A stretch of DNA of 41,508 bases from SHLQ01 sp964562985 (GCA_964562985.1 CAZLWE010000026.1:1-41508), one strand, 5' to 3'. Positions 23,846 to 33,177 are shown, counted from the first letter of the stretch. A program made the numbers and translations. Notes: generated by a model from the letters alone, not told the origin.

Positions 23846-26299
23846 ATGACGATGACTGACGACCGAGGGGCAGCCCTGGTAGCTGCTGGTGACCCAACCG
23901 ACGGTGCTGCAAATACGCACATCGAGATGCGTGTCAAGAAACGAAACGGCGCCTTGGAACCGGTCGATCTCAACAAAATCGTCAACGCCGTCGCCCGATG
24001 CGCTGAAGGTCTTCTCAACGTTGACGCCATGCGGGTAGCGACCCGTACGATCTCGGCCCTCGCAGACGGCGCAACGACCCGCGAACTCGACGAATTGTCG
24101 ATTCGAACTGCGGCCGCGTTCACCGTGGAAGAGCCAAACTATTCCAAGCTCGCTGCCCGCCTTCTTGCGACCTATATCGATAAAGAGGTGCGCAACCAGA
24201 ACATCCCATGGTTCTCTGAGTCGATTAGCGCCGGTCATGCCGCTGGCCTTATCGGTGACGAGGTCGCAGCATTTGTTGAAGAGAACGCCCCGGCGCTCAA
24301 CGCCGCCATCAATACCGACCGAGATCGCAAGTTCCAGTTCTTCGGACTACGTACGGTCTATGACCGCTACTTGCTCCGCCACCCCGAATCCCGCCAAGTC
24401 GTCGAGACCCCCCAGTACTTCTTCCTGCGAGTGGCTTGCGGGCTTTCACAGAGCGCAGACGAGGCAATTCGCTTCTACGACCTCATGTCGAGCCTGGCGT
24501 ATTTGCCATCGAGCCCGACGCTGTTCAACTCCGGAACCCGTCATGCCCAGATGAGCTCGTGCTACTTGCTCGATTCCCCCGAGGACAGCCTCGAGGGCAT
24601 CTACAAGCGCTACACCGACATCGCTCGCCTTTCGAAGTTCGCCGGCGGCATCGGCGTCGCCTGGCACCGCATCCGCTCGAAAGGGTCGCTCATCGCGGGC
24701 ACCAACGGCCTCTCCAACGGCATCGTGCCATGGCTCAAGACGCTCGACAGCTCGGTGGCCGCCGTCAACCAGGGCGGCCGACGTAAGGGTGCCGCGTGCA
24801 TCTACCTCGAGACCTGGCACGCCGACATCGAAGAGTTTCTCGACCTGCGCGAAAACACGGGCGACCACATGCGCCGAGCGCACCAGCTCAACCTGGCGAA
24901 CTGGGTGCCCGACCTGTTTATGGAGCGCGTCGACAAGGACTGGCAATGGTCGCTGTTCGACCCCAAGAAGGTCCCACACCTCACCGACCTGTACGGCGAA
25001 GAGTTCCGGGCCGCCTACGAACAAGCCGAAGCTGACGGCCTGTACGAGCGTCAGATCAAGGCTCGGGACCTCTACAGCCGCATGATGCGCTCCCTCGCTC
25101 AGACCGGCAACGGTTGGATGACCTTCAAGGACGCCTCAAACGAGAAGTGCAACCAGACCGGCTCCGCCGCAGACGACGGCACCGCCAACGTTGTGCACCT
25201 GTCGAACCTCTGCACCGAGATCATCGAGGTCACCAACCAAGAAGAAACTGCGGTCTGCAACCTGGGCTCAGTCAACCTCGGCGAGTTCGTCACAGACGAA
25301 GGCGAATTCGACTTTGACGGCCTCGGCGAGACCGTGCTTCACGTCATGCCCTTCCTCGACCGAGTGATCGACATCAACTTCTACCCAACCGACGAAGCCG
25401 GTCACTCGAACAACAAGTGGCGCCCGGTCGGCCTCGGGCTTATGGGCCTACAAGACGTCTTCTTCAAGCTGGGCCTCGCCTTCGACTCCACCGAAGCACG
25501 AGCACTGTCGGCTCGGATCTCCGAGGAGATCTACCTCAACGCTCTGACAGCTTCGGCTCGCCTTGCCGAGGAGTTCGGACCGCACGAAACCTACGATCGC
25601 ACTCGGGCCGCGCAAGGCGACCTGCAGTTCGATCTCTGGGATGTCGAACCGACTCAAACCGAGCGCTGGACCGAGGTGCGCGAACTGGTTGCGAAGCACG
25701 GTCTTCGCAACTCGCTCATGATCGCCATCGCTCCAACCGCAACCATCGCATCCATCTCCGGCTGCTACGAATGCATCGAGCCCCAGGTATCGAACCTGTT
25801 CAAGCGCGAGACACTGTCGGGTGAGTTCCTCCAGATCAACCGTTACCTGGTGGCCGAACTCCAAGAGCGCGGCTTGTGGGACGAAGAGATGATCAACGAT
25901 CTCAAGAAGTCCGAAGGCTCGGTTCAACACATCGACCGAATCCCTGAAGACCTACGTGAGATCTACCGCACTGCATGGGAGCTCCCGATGCGCTCGCTGA
26001 TCGATATGGCCGCCGACCGCGGGGCTTACATCGACCAGAGCCAGTCGCTCAACCTCTTCATGGAGTCGCCCAACATCGGCAAGCTCTCCTCGATGTACAT
26101 GTACGCATGGAAGGCCGGTCTCAAGACCACCTACTACCTGCGCTCGCGTCCAGCGACTCGAATCAACAAGACCACCACTGCGCCCACCACGAGTGGGCCT
26201 GCTCCAACCAATGGCGGGGAACCCAAGAAGACCTTCACCGACGAAGAAGCTCTGGCTTGCTCATTGGAAAACCCGGAGTACTGCGAAGCCTGCGACTGA
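23846..26299 (+). CDS. nrdA: Ribonucleoside-diphosphate reductase, class I large subunit
   Basis: Reduces ribonucleoside diphosphates to deoxyribonucleotides with NrdB. About 817 residues. An N-terminal ATP-cone for allosteric control (about 25-115) starts at RVKKRNGALEPVDLNKIV. The substrate-site Cys lies in SSCYLLDSPEDS, and the Asn-Cys-Glu radical triad in LSNLCTEII. The phosphate-binding block PTATIASISGCYECIEP is present. The C-terminal tail ends in CEACD, the redox-shuttle Cys pair that thioredoxin-type donors reduce. ATG 23846 is preferred to TTG 23825 because GAGGTGG lies about eight bases before it. nrdB follows after 62 bases. Confidence 0.96.
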   Translation: MTMTDDRGAALVAAGDPTDGAANTHIEMRVKKRNGALEPVDLNKIVNAVARCAEGLLNVDAMRVATRTISALADGATTRELDELSIRTAAAFTVEEPNYSKLAARLLATYIDKEVRNQNIPWFSESISAGHAAGLIGDEVAAFVEENAPALNAAINTDRDRKFQFFGLRTVYDRYLLRHPESRQVVETPQYFFLRVACGLSQSADEAIRFYDLMSSLAYLPSSPTLFNSGTRHAQMSSCYLLDSPEDSLEGIYKRYTDIARLSKFAGGIGVAWHRIRSKGSLIAGTNGLSNGIVPWLKTLDSSVAAVNQGGRRKGAACIYLETWHADIEEFLDLRENTGDHMRRAHQLNLANWVPDLFMERVDKDWQWSLFDPKKVPHLTDLYGEEFRAAYEQAEADGLYERQIKARDLYSRMMRSLAQTGNGWMTFKDASNEKCNQTGSAADDGTANVVHLSNLCTEIIEVTNQEETAVCNLGSVNLGEFVTDEGEFDFDGLGETVLHVMPFLDRVIDINFYPTDEAGHSNNKWRPVGLGLMGLQDVFFKLGLAFDSTEARALSARISEEIYLNALTASARLAEEFGPHETYDRTRAAQGDLQFDLWDVEPTQTERWTEVRELVAKHGLRNSLMIAIAPTATIASISGCYECIEPQVSNLFKRETLSGEFLQINRYLVAELQERGLWDEEMINDLKKSEGSVQHIDRIPEDLREIYRTAWELPMRSLIDMAADRGAYIDQSQSLNLFMESPNIGKLSSMYMYAWKAGLKTTYYLRSRPATRINKTTTAPTTSGPAPTNGGEPKKTFTDEEALACSLENPEYCEACD

Positions 26300-26361
26300 G
26301 CTTCGTCAACCAACACACGTATTTACAGCCCGTAAGACTCACGAAAGCGACCCCTCCCGAC

Positions 26362-27447
26362 ATGGCCCTGATTGACGACGCTCTCCAACCGGAATTCGAA
26401 GACTTCAATACCCCGGATAGCACGCAGCTGCCAGCACAGCGGCCGAAGAACATCCTCGACCCAGGGTTCGACCTGACCCTGCGTCCAATGCGGTACCCGC
26501 AGTTCTTCAGCATGTACCAGGACGCGATTAAGAACACCTGGACTGTTGACGAGATCGACTTCTCCGACGACCTGGTCGACCTCGATCGCAAGCTCATGCC
26601 AGCAGAGCGTCACCTCATCGAGCGGCTCGTGGCGTTCTTCGCAACCGGTGATTCGATCGTGGCGAACAACTTGGTGCTCAACCTCTACCAGCACATCAAT
26701 GCCCCCGAAGCTCGTATGTACCTGTCGCGCCAGCTCTACGAAGAGGCGCTGCACGTGCAGTTCTACCTCACGCTGCTCGACAACTACATCCCCGATCACG
26801 AGCAGCGTGCCGAGGCCTTCGCTGCAGTCGAGAACATCCCCTCGATCCGCAAGAAGGCCGAGTTCTGCTACAAGTACATCGACTCACTCGGTGACATCGA
26901 CCGCATCGAAACCCCGGAGCAACGCAAGCAGTTCTTGCTGAACCTCATCTGCTTCGCTGCATGTATCGAAGGGCTCTTCTTCTTCGCAGCGTTTGCCTAC
27001 GTCTACTTCCTGCGTGACAAGGGCCTGCTCAACGGCCTGGCATCAGGAACCAACTGGGTGTTCCGCGACGAGAGCGCACACATGAACTTCGCCTTCGAGG
27101 TCGTCAACACGGTTCGCTCCGAGCAGCCGGAGCTCTTCGACGATGATCTCGAGCAACGCGTCCGTGAGATGATGGACGAAGCGGTCGAGGCCGAGTACCA
27201 GTTCGCCGCCGACGTGCTCGCCGAAGGTGTCCAAGGCATGAGCCTGGCCGATACCAAGGTCTACCTCCAGTTCGTCGCCGATCAGCGCCTCGCACAGCTC
27301 GGCTACTCGCCCGCATACGGCGTCAAGAACCCGTTCAGCTTCATGGAACTCCAGGACGTCCAAGAGCTCACCAACTTCTTCGAGCGCACCGTCTCGGCCT
27401 ACCAAGTAGGCGTCGAAGGCGAAGTCGGCTTCGACGAGGAGTTTTAA
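26362..27447 (+). CDS. nrdB: Ribonucleoside-diphosphate reductase, class I small (radical) subunit
   Basis: A 361-residue ferritin-fold subunit that makes and stores the radical used by NrdA. Metal ligands fit the family: Asp in FFATGDSIVANN, Glu and His in EEALHVQFY, Glu in AACIEG, and Glu/His in FRDESAHMNF. The Tyr four residues after the first ligand His (HVQFY) matches the radical tyrosine, so this reads as a tyrosyl-radical type rather than the Phe-bearing class Ic type. The C-terminal acidic/Phe tail (EVGFDEEF) should dock onto NrdA. The ATG at 26362 begins the family-like N terminus; the upstream open frame lies inside nrdA. Confidence 0.95.
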   Translation: MALIDDALQPEFEDFNTPDSTQLPAQRPKNILDPGFDLTLRPMRYPQFFSMYQDAIKNTWTVDEIDFSDDLVDLDRKLMPAERHLIERLVAFFATGDSIVANNLVLNLYQHINAPEARMYLSRQLYEEALHVQFYLTLLDNYIPDHEQRAEAFAAVENIPSIRKKAEFCYKYIDSLGDIDRIETPEQRKQFLLNLICFAACIEGLFFFAAFAYVYFLRDKGLLNGLASGTNWVFRDESAHMNFAFEVVNTVRSEQPELFDDDLEQRVREMMDEAVEAEYQFAADVLAEGVQGMSLADTKVYLQFVADQRLAQLGYSPAYGVKNPFSFMELQDVQELTNFFERTVSAYQVGVEGEVGFDEEF

Positions 27448-27471
27448 GCTCACGTTTGGGCGAGCTTAAAA
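27442..27471 (+). terminator. Terminator of nrdAB
   Basis: TTTTAAGCTC and GAGCTTAAAA form a perfect 10-bp stem with a ten-base loop. It overlaps the nrdB stop codon and is followed by the T-rich TTCCTTGTTT. Confidence 0.7.
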
Positions 27472-27678
27472 TTCCTTGTTTGCTGCTTTCCCGCTCGTTC
27501 CTCGCTGCAGCTGTCGCAATCCGAGCCTCAGCGGGCTCTCGATGCTCGGCTGCTGCGTAAACGGCGTCCGCCCGCACCGGCTTCGCAGCTGTGGGAGAAG
27601 TGCTTGGCGCGAGCCCCTAGGGAATTTTGGGGGGTTTCCCCCATGCCGTCCTGGTGCTTAGTTCTCGATACTTGAGCT
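27472..27678. other. Non-coding spacer before the membrane-protein pair
   Basis: About 207 bases without a convincing gene. A short GC-rich hairpin TGGGGG/CCCCCA at 27628-27643 precedes the next start by about 36 bases. No clear promoter is seen. Confidence 0.4.
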
Positions 27679-28671
27679 ATGAAGAAACAAGGCGCAATCA
27701 AGGTTCGATACGACGACGTTCTTGCGGCCATCGGCCCTCACGGCGACGGTGATGCCGTGTGGGAGGCGCTGAAGGCACAATCGCACAACCCGTTCGATGG
27801 GCGCCGCATGATTGTCTGGTTCGGAGGGGTGCTTGCCCTGCTGGCATCGACGGTCTTTCTCGGAACCGCAGGAGTGTCCTTTGGGGTGATCGGCTTTGGC
27901 CTCACGCTGGCGGCGATCATGGCGGCGCTACTTGGAACCGGTTGGTGGCTAAAGGGTAAGGGCCACGACTTGGCCGGCGGACTTCTGGCGACGCTGTTCT
28001 CCGGGCTCGTGCCGCTGCTCGTCTTCTCCATTACCGACCAGCTCGGGATCCAGCGGGACTTCTTCAACTACAGCTCGTTCTACGACTACATCAGTTCACA
28101 GTGGATCTGGATGGAGCTGGCAACCATCGTCGTCGGTGCGGTGGTCGTATCGAAGTTCGACTTCGGGTTCGCCACACTTCCACCGACGGTCGCTACCTAC
28201 TTCTTCGTGATGGACTTCGGTGAGGCACTGTTCGATGCCGGGTTCGACACGCTGTCGCTCGTCGTCGGGTTCGTGCTTGGCACGGCAATGCTGGGGCTCG
28301 CCGTATGGTTCGAGCGAGCTGGCATGTCTGGCCATGCCACATGGCTCTTGATCTACGGGCTGCTGTCGTACCTCTTCGGCGCCCAGCAGATCGCCGGTGG
28401 AGGTACAGCTGGAGCACTGGTGTATCTCGGACTCGGCTTCGCATTCCTCGTCTTTGGTTGGGCGATCAAGCGGGGGATCCCGGTCACCATCGGCGGACTC
28501 GCTATGACCTGTTCGCTTGCGTATCTCAGCTTTGACTATTTCGACGATTCGATCCTGTTCTCGCTCGTAGTGTTCATCGTCGGCATCGGGATCGTTCTTG
28601 GGGCAACGTTTCTTGGGCGAACGCGCGATAGTGCAGAGATGGAAACGATTCCTGCCCCGGAACTGCGATGA
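27679..28671 (+). CDS. Multi-pass membrane protein of unknown function
   Basis: A 330-residue protein I do not recognise. A soluble N terminus of about 40 residues is followed by roughly nine hydrophobic helices with short Gly-rich turns, and a charged tail (RTRDSAEMETIP). Architecture resembles DUF2157-like membrane proteins with a short cytosolic head, but I see no diagnostic motif. Its last four bases overlap the start of another membrane protein (ATGA), so the pair probably acts together. No good ribosome site precedes the ATG. Confidence 0.7.
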   Translation: MKKQGAIKVRYDDVLAAIGPHGDGDAVWEALKAQSHNPFDGRRMIVWFGGVLALLASTVFLGTAGVSFGVIGFGLTLAAIMAALLGTGWWLKGKGHDLAGGLLATLFSGLVPLLVFSITDQLGIQRDFFNYSSFYDYISSQWIWMELATIVVGAVVVSKFDFGFATLPPTVATYFFVMDFGEALFDAGFDTLSLVVGFVLGTAMLGLAVWFERAGMSGHATWLLIYGLLSYLFGAQQIAGGGTAGALVYLGLGFAFLVFGWAIKRGIPVTIGGLAMTCSLAYLSFDYFDDSILFSLVVFIVGIGIVLGATFLGRTRDSAEMETIPAPELR

Positions 28672-29117
28672 CGTCGCAGATGCTGCCGCCTCCAAAGCCG
28701 GTGGCCGCTGCGAGCTCGTCTCGACGCAAGCTTCGAGATATCGGATTGCTAGTCGCTCTGTCGGCGCCCGTATCGGGGTTCTTCGTGTGGATCATCGTCG
28801 CTGCGCTCATCGGCGAGGAGCGCCTCGAGGGTCAGAACGGACAAACGGCGCTTGGGCTCTCGCTATTTGCCGTTCCGGTAGTCATTGGTCTGGCGATCGT
28901 CGGATGGGCACAGTTCTCAAAATCCGAGCCCGCACTTCCAAAGCTCCGAACGTTGGCCAAGGTGATGGTCGGAGTCGGCTGGCTCGCAGTGGCCGGAGGG
29001 ATCATCGCAGTCGTAACAGCATCGGACGCCTCGATCGGAGGGGCGCTGCTACTCATGGCCGGAGTTGTCGTCTGCGGTGCTGGCGTGGCCGTCTACGCCT
29101 CGAGCCGAGATCAGTGA
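28668..29117 (+). CDS. Small membrane protein of unknown function
   Basis: A 149-residue protein with a Pro/Ser-rich basic N terminus of about 25 residues and four predicted helices grouped in pairs (about 28-50, 62-80, 98-118, 122-142). It is translationally coupled to the preceding membrane protein. No family recognised. A long perfect hairpin lies just after its stop. Confidence 0.65.
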   Translation: MTSQMLPPPKPVAAASSSRRKLRDIGLLVALSAPVSGFFVWIIVAALIGEERLEGQNGQTALGLSLFAVPVVIGLAIVGWAQFSKSEPALPKLRTLAKVMVGVGWLAVAGGIIAVVTASDASIGGALLLMAGVVVCGAGVAVYASSRDQ

Positions 29118-29127
29118 TTCGCCTTCC

Positions 29128-29180
29128 CCCAAATTTGCGCGCTGGACGGCACTATTTGCCTTGGAGCGCGCAAATTTGGG
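29128..29180. terminator. Long perfect hairpin between convergent genes
   Basis: CCCAAATTTGCGCGCT (29128-29143) and AGCGCGCAAATTTGGG (29165-29180) form a perfect 16-bp stem with a 21-base loop. It lies between convergent genes, so bidirectional termination or transcript-end protection is likely. There is no U-tract on either side, so it is not a textbook intrinsic terminator. Confidence 0.5.
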
Positions 29181-29197
29181 AGAAACGCGTGGTGTTG

Positions 29198-29488
29198 TTA
29201 GCCGAGTAGGCCCTTGGCGATTCCGCCGAGGCCGCCGCCACCGTCTTCGTCATCGTCGCCGCCACCGAGCAGGCCCTTCGCCGCGTCTGCGATACCGCCG
29301 AGACCCGCAGCGTCAGCCGCGGACTCTGCCATGCCGCCGGCGTCTACACCGAGGGCGCCTTTCACCTGGTCAGCGATTGGGCCGGGAAGCACGCCGTCGA
29401 TCTTTTCGAGTACGGCCAGAACGGCCAGCTTCGCCTTCATCTCGTCGATGCCGGCCTTCTCTGCGACGGTTCCTATGAGGTCATCCAT
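29198..29488 (-). CDS. Small Ala/Gly-rich protein
   Basis: A 96-residue protein. Residues 1-50 look like a compact helical domain (MDDLIGTVAEKAGIDEMKAK and PGPIADQVKGALG), resembling small bacterial DUF2780/DUF937-like proteins, though I cannot assign a family firmly. The second half holds two similar GLGGIA-x-AKGLLG segments around an acidic GGGDDDEDGGGG run. GGAG sits about seven bases before the ATG, supporting expression. Function unknown. Confidence 0.7.
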   Translation of the reverse strand: MDDLIGTVAEKAGIDEMKAKLAVLAVLEKIDGVLPGPIADQVKGALGVDAGGMAESAADAAGLGGIADAAKGLLGGGDDDEDGGGGLGGIAKGLLG

Positions 29489-29566
29489 GGGGGTCTCCTT
29501 GGGTTAACCCGCCGGTTACCGTTCCGAGGATAGCGCCGCCACCTGTGCCGATAGGGTGAGTGGGCG

Positions 29567-30376
29567 ATGGAACTGCGAACCCAAGACGACACTCGAGCGG
29601 TCATGAAGCGGGTTCGATCGCAACTAAAAGATGCCGAGGACCTTCACCTCCCTACCGTCGAGCGTCTGCGCCAGTCGGGTCCGTTCGAAAGCCGCGAACA
29701 GTTCGTCAAGTCGTCGCTGCGGAACTTCCGTCATTTGCTTCGTCTGACGTCAATCGATTCGTCACATCGAGTGCTCGACTATGGCTGCGGTCTCGGTCGT
29801 CTGACCATCCCGATGCACGCCTTTATCGGCCCTGAGGGAAGTTATGTCGGGGTCGATGTCGACGCAGCCGCCATCGACTACCTCACGGAACTTCATCCGC
29901 TGCCCAACTTCGACTTCCGCCACGTCAACATTCACTCGACGATGTACAACGACGGGGGAGCACGTCTCTCGCCCACGCTGGATCAGCTCGATCTTGGCGA
30001 AGCCTTCGACGTCAGCTTCCTCTTCTCCGTGTTTACTCACATCCTCCCGGCCGACATGGCGCCGTTGCTCCACTTCCTCCGCAAGACGCTCACGCCCCGC
30101 GGGGAGATCTTGGCCTCGTTCTTTCTCCTGAACGACACGTCGGTTCGAGGGATCGATCTGGGTACGTCGCATCGGCCATTCCCGTTCCAGATCGATGGTG
30201 CGCGTATCGACAACGATGAAGTGCCCGAGGGCGCCGTAGCGTATGCCGACGTAGACCTTGAGCGTCATGTCAGCGACGCCGGGTTAGCAATATCGCATGT
30301 CTCGCCAGGCAAGTGGAGTGGTCAGGTCCCCGACGCTTGGCATTGGCAGGACATGGTTGTCCTCAAAAGGAACTGA
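29567..30376 (+). CDS. Class I SAM-dependent methyltransferase
   Basis: A 269-residue enzyme. Motif I for SAM binding is VLDYGCGLGRLTIP (about residue 66), followed by the acidic end of strand 2 in YVGVDVDAAAIDYL and the motif IV region FDVSFLFSVFTHI. Such enzymes near glycan genes often methylate sugars, but no substrate can be read here. The ATG at 29567 has AGGGTGAG upstream. The next gene is an acyltransferase on the same strand, so both could decorate a surface glycan. Confidence 0.85.
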   Translation: MELRTQDDTRAVMKRVRSQLKDAEDLHLPTVERLRQSGPFESREQFVKSSLRNFRHLLRLTSIDSSHRVLDYGCGLGRLTIPMHAFIGPEGSYVGVDVDAAAIDYLTELHPLPNFDFRHVNIHSTMYNDGGARLSPTLDQLDLGEAFDVSFLFSVFTHILPADMAPLLHFLRKTLTPRGEILASFFLLNDTSVRGIDLGTSHRPFPFQIDGARIDNDEVPEGAVAYADVDLERHVSDAGLAISHVSPGKWSGQVPDAWHWQDMVVLKRN

Positions 30377-30460
30377 ATAGTCTATACGTAGGTGCCGCAC
30401 GTCACCGGGGTGGTTCGTTCGCCTCAGTCGAAGCAATCAGCCGACACTTACTCTTTCCAC

Positions 30461-31585
30461 ATGACGGTAGTTCCAGGGAAGAGCGACATCGACCGCGGCG
30501 CGCAACCCTCCACCGCGCAGTCGAAGTTCGGCTCCTATATCCATTCGCTCGATGGGATCCGAGCGATTGCGGTCCTGATAGTTGTGCTCTCGCACACCGG
30601 GTACGGTGCCGTCGTCAAGGGGCGGCCTGCGGTGACCGTCTTCTTCTTCCTGAGTGGCTATCTCATCACGACGTTGATGGTGAAAGAGTACGAAAAGAAG
30701 GGGACCATCGAGATTCCAAAGTTCTACGGCCGTCGATTCGTTCGATTGCTTCCGGCCGTCCTTATTTCGCTGCCGGCGATCTACCTCGCGACCGCTGCAG
30801 GTCTCATACCTGGCACTGCGCGCCTCTCCACGTTCTTTGGGCAGCTGTTCTATCTGGCCAACTACCAGGAGGTCTTCGTCGAGAACATCCAGCGGCCAGC
30901 GGGTACCGAGGTGTTGTGGTCGCTGGCCATTGAAGAGCACTTCTACATTCTGTATCCGTTGCTGTTGCTGCCGCTGCTGAAGCGCTTCTCCCTCAAGCAG
31001 GTGTTCGGCATTCTCGCAGTCCTTTGCGCAGCGACGCTCGCCTGGCGGTTCTACCTGGCGGTCCAACCCGACTTCAATCCAGAACGAAATGCACTGAGCA
31101 GCGACACCCGCGCAGACTCAATTCTGTTCGGTTGCATGCTCGCCCTGACCAAGATCACCCACATCAACCGAGAGAAGGTTGACAACGCTAAGTTGCCGCT
31201 ACACGGGCTCGTCCTGTTCGGTCTCGGTGCTTTAGCGTTCCTGTTCACGTTCGTCATGACGAACGAACTGCAGCGAGAAACCATTCGCTACACCATTCAG
31301 GGGCTGGCGCTATTCCCGCTCCTGTACTACCCGGTCGTGTATCACCGGCACCGCTTGTTCTCGTTCCTGGAGAACTCCGTCCTCAAGAAGATCGGCGTCT
31401 TTTCGTACGTCATCTACCTCGTGCACTTCCCGCTCTACCACGGACTGGTCGCCAACATTGAGGTTCTCGCGAACTCGAGAGAGCTCGCCACCATCGCGAC
31501 GATCGGGGTGTCGTGCGTAATCGCCTGGGCGCTCGATGTCTTCGTCGATGGGCCGCTTCGTAAGGTGCGCACCAGTCTCCGATAG
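30461..31585 (+). CDS. Acyltransferase family 3 membrane protein (OafA/YrhL type)
   Basis: A polytopic membrane enzyme of about 374 residues that acylates surface sugars. The family opening is intact: HSLDGIRAIAVLIVVLSHTG with the conserved His, then FFFLSGYLITTLM and the Arg-containing FYGRRFVRLLPAVL. The segment LWSLAIEEHFYILYPLLLL is also characteristic. Ten or so helices follow. An in-frame GTG at 30392 would add 23 residues; ATG 30461 is chosen because it starts just before the membrane domain. Neither start has a strong ribosome site. Confidence 0.88.
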   Translation: MTVVPGKSDIDRGAQPSTAQSKFGSYIHSLDGIRAIAVLIVVLSHTGYGAVVKGRPAVTVFFFLSGYLITTLMVKEYEKKGTIEIPKFYGRRFVRLLPAVLISLPAIYLATAAGLIPGTARLSTFFGQLFYLANYQEVFVENIQRPAGTEVLWSLAIEEHFYILYPLLLLPLLKRFSLKQVFGILAVLCAATLAWRFYLAVQPDFNPERNALSSDTRADSILFGCMLALTKITHINREKVDNAKLPLHGLVLFGLGALAFLFTFVMTNELQRETIRYTIQGLALFPLLYYPVVYHRHRLFSFLENSVLKKIGVFSYVIYLVHFPLYHGLVANIEVLANSRELATIATIGVSCVIAWALDVFVDGPLRKVRTSLR

Positions 31586-31599
31586 ACGAACGCCGAGGG

Positions 31600-32178
31600 C
31601 TACGCCGGTGGGTACGAACCGTTTCCGGACTCGTCGAGCTTGGTGATCGTGTCACCGACCTTGACCTCGCCCTCGCTGACGACCATGACGTTGATGCCGC
31701 GGTAACGCTGGACCTTGTCAGAGTTTGCGAACCGGGCAGCGTCCATGCCGAAGCGGTCGGCGAACTTGGCGCAACCATTGTGCGGCTTATTCGCTACTTC
31801 GAAGACCGCCGTGCCAGCTGCGAAGCGAGTGCCAGCGGGGGCGTTGTCAGTCGACAAATCGAAGTTCACCAGGAGCTGGTCTCCCGCAAGTGGCCAAACG
31901 CTCTTGTCGCCATCGGCGATGACGTCGAGGACGTCTGCTCGCATCACACAGATCTGTGCTTCGGGATGCGCCTTGCCGTCGGGAGTCTTGCTATTGCCAC
32001 GAGCCACGTAGTTGTCACCGACGATGCCTTGGCCCGGCACGACATGGACGGTCTCAACGACTTCTCGAGCGTCTGTCTCGGGGCGAATGACCAGGGCCGC
32101 GACCGAACCAGTGTTGGTTGGGGCGGCTGGGAGTCCGCGGACTCGAGAAGTGAGCTGTTCAGAGCTGAGATGCGCCAT
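31600..32178 (-). CDS. MOSC-domain protein
   Basis: A 192-residue stand-alone MOSC protein, a fold related to the C-terminal part of molybdenum-cofactor sulfurases and to YiiM/YuaD. The conserved Cys sits in NKPHNGCAKFADRFG near residue 136. The last strands (GINVMVVSEGEVKVGD) match the family end, where a new state is typically followed by GD. It probably handles a sulfur or molybdenum-cofactor-bound substrate, which is unknown. It converges on the acyltransferase gene 14 bases away. Confidence 0.85.
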   Translation of the reverse strand: MAHLSSEQLTSRVRGLPAAPTNTGSVAALVIRPETDAREVVETVHVVPGQGIVGDNYVARGNSKTPDGKAHPEAQICVMRADVLDVIADGDKSVWPLAGDQLLVNFDLSTDNAPAGTRFAAGTAVFEVANKPHNGCAKFADRFGMDAARFANSDKVQRYRGINVMVVSEGEVKVGDTITKLDESGNGSYPPA

Positions 32179-32202
32179 ACTCGCACTTTAGCGCTGTCTC
32201 TA

Positions 32203-33177
32203 CTAGGAGGAACTCGCGACAGGCTCAAAGACAACGGTGGCGACCAGGGACCGGTGGTCGGAACCGCCGCCGTCACCGAGGGTGTAGTCGGCCACTGTCA
32301 GGTCCGGTGAGCCAAACACGTGGTCGATCGCGATTCCGACGGGGTTGCTCACCCCAACCGGGAACGTCGGCTCGATCCCGAGCGTGCGTCTCGTGTCCGG
32401 CCAGTTAAGACCTTCGATGAAGTCTCGATACTCCGGCGAGGTTGGCGTGATGTTGAGATCGGTGATCACGAGTGCTGGTCCATCGTGGGCGCTCACGAGT
32501 GATTGGGTCACCGCGAGTAGTTCGTGGCGGGTATCGATCTTTTCACGGTCGGTTCGAGATGGACTCGGGTGTAGGCCGATGGCGAGCACATCATGGCCAT
32601 GGATCTCCGTCACCGCCGCCACTGGCGCCACTGGGTAGGCAGGGTCGGCCGCTGATCGAATGGGGGTCTTGGACAGCAATACGGTCCCGAAGAATCGAAT
32701 CTCGGAGAGCGGCTCGTCCAAGCCATTTACGAAGTGCGGATAGGACGTAGATATCAACGGTTGCAGCGCGACCCAGCGGTCCGGAGTCATTTCATGCAAG
32801 GCGACGACATCGGCATCAGCATTGAGAATTTCCTGAGCAATTGCGGAGACGTCGTTATTCGTGAAGAGCGTGTTGTACTGCAGAACACCGATCTCGTGAG
32901 CGGTCTGCGACGACGTGACATTGTTCGTCACGAGATACGGCAGGGTCGAGGGGGCAAGGACCAACATTGCGGCCACAGCTAGGAGAGCAGCGGGTCGGTG
33001 CGCGATGGCCCCGACGGCAAGGATGCCCGCCGCGACCACCAGAAGGTGCGGGCGAAAGTTGGTGGTCACCTCGATGAGAGAGATCGATCCCCCAACGACC
33101 ATTGTCAAGGATCCAACTAGCAATCCGGCGGCCCCGATCAGGGTCAGAATCTCGAATAGGCGACTCACAATCACCAA
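32203..33177 (-). CDS. Membrane-anchored endonuclease/exonuclease/phosphatase-family protein
   Basis: A 324-residue protein with three hydrophobic helices (about 8-30, 45-58, 64-84) and then an EEP-fold hydrolase domain, probably outside the membrane. Catalytic-site blocks are visible: VLQYNTLF with the first Asn, VVALHEM with the metal Glu, a conserved His in AIGLHPSP, VITDLNITP with Asp/Asn, and GGGSDHRSL near the end. Similar actinobacterial proteins have undefined phosphodiester substrates. The start is uncertain: TTG 33177, GTG 33174 and GTG 33168 are all possible. Confidence 0.82.
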   Translation of the reverse strand: MVIVSRLFEILTLIGAAGLLVGSLTMVVGGSISLIEVTTNFRPHLLVVAAGILAVGAIAHRPAALLAVAAMLVLAPSTLPYLVTNNVTSSQTAHEIGVLQYNTLFTNNDVSAIAQEILNADADVVALHEMTPDRWVALQPLISTSYPHFVNGLDEPLSEIRFFGTVLLSKTPIRSAADPAYPVAPVAAVTEIHGHDVLAIGLHPSPSRTDREKIDTRHELLAVTQSLVSAHDGPALVITDLNITPTSPEYRDFIEGLNWPDTRRTLGIEPTFPVGVSNPVGIAIDHVFGSPDLTVADYTLGDGGGSDHRSLVATVVFEPVASSS

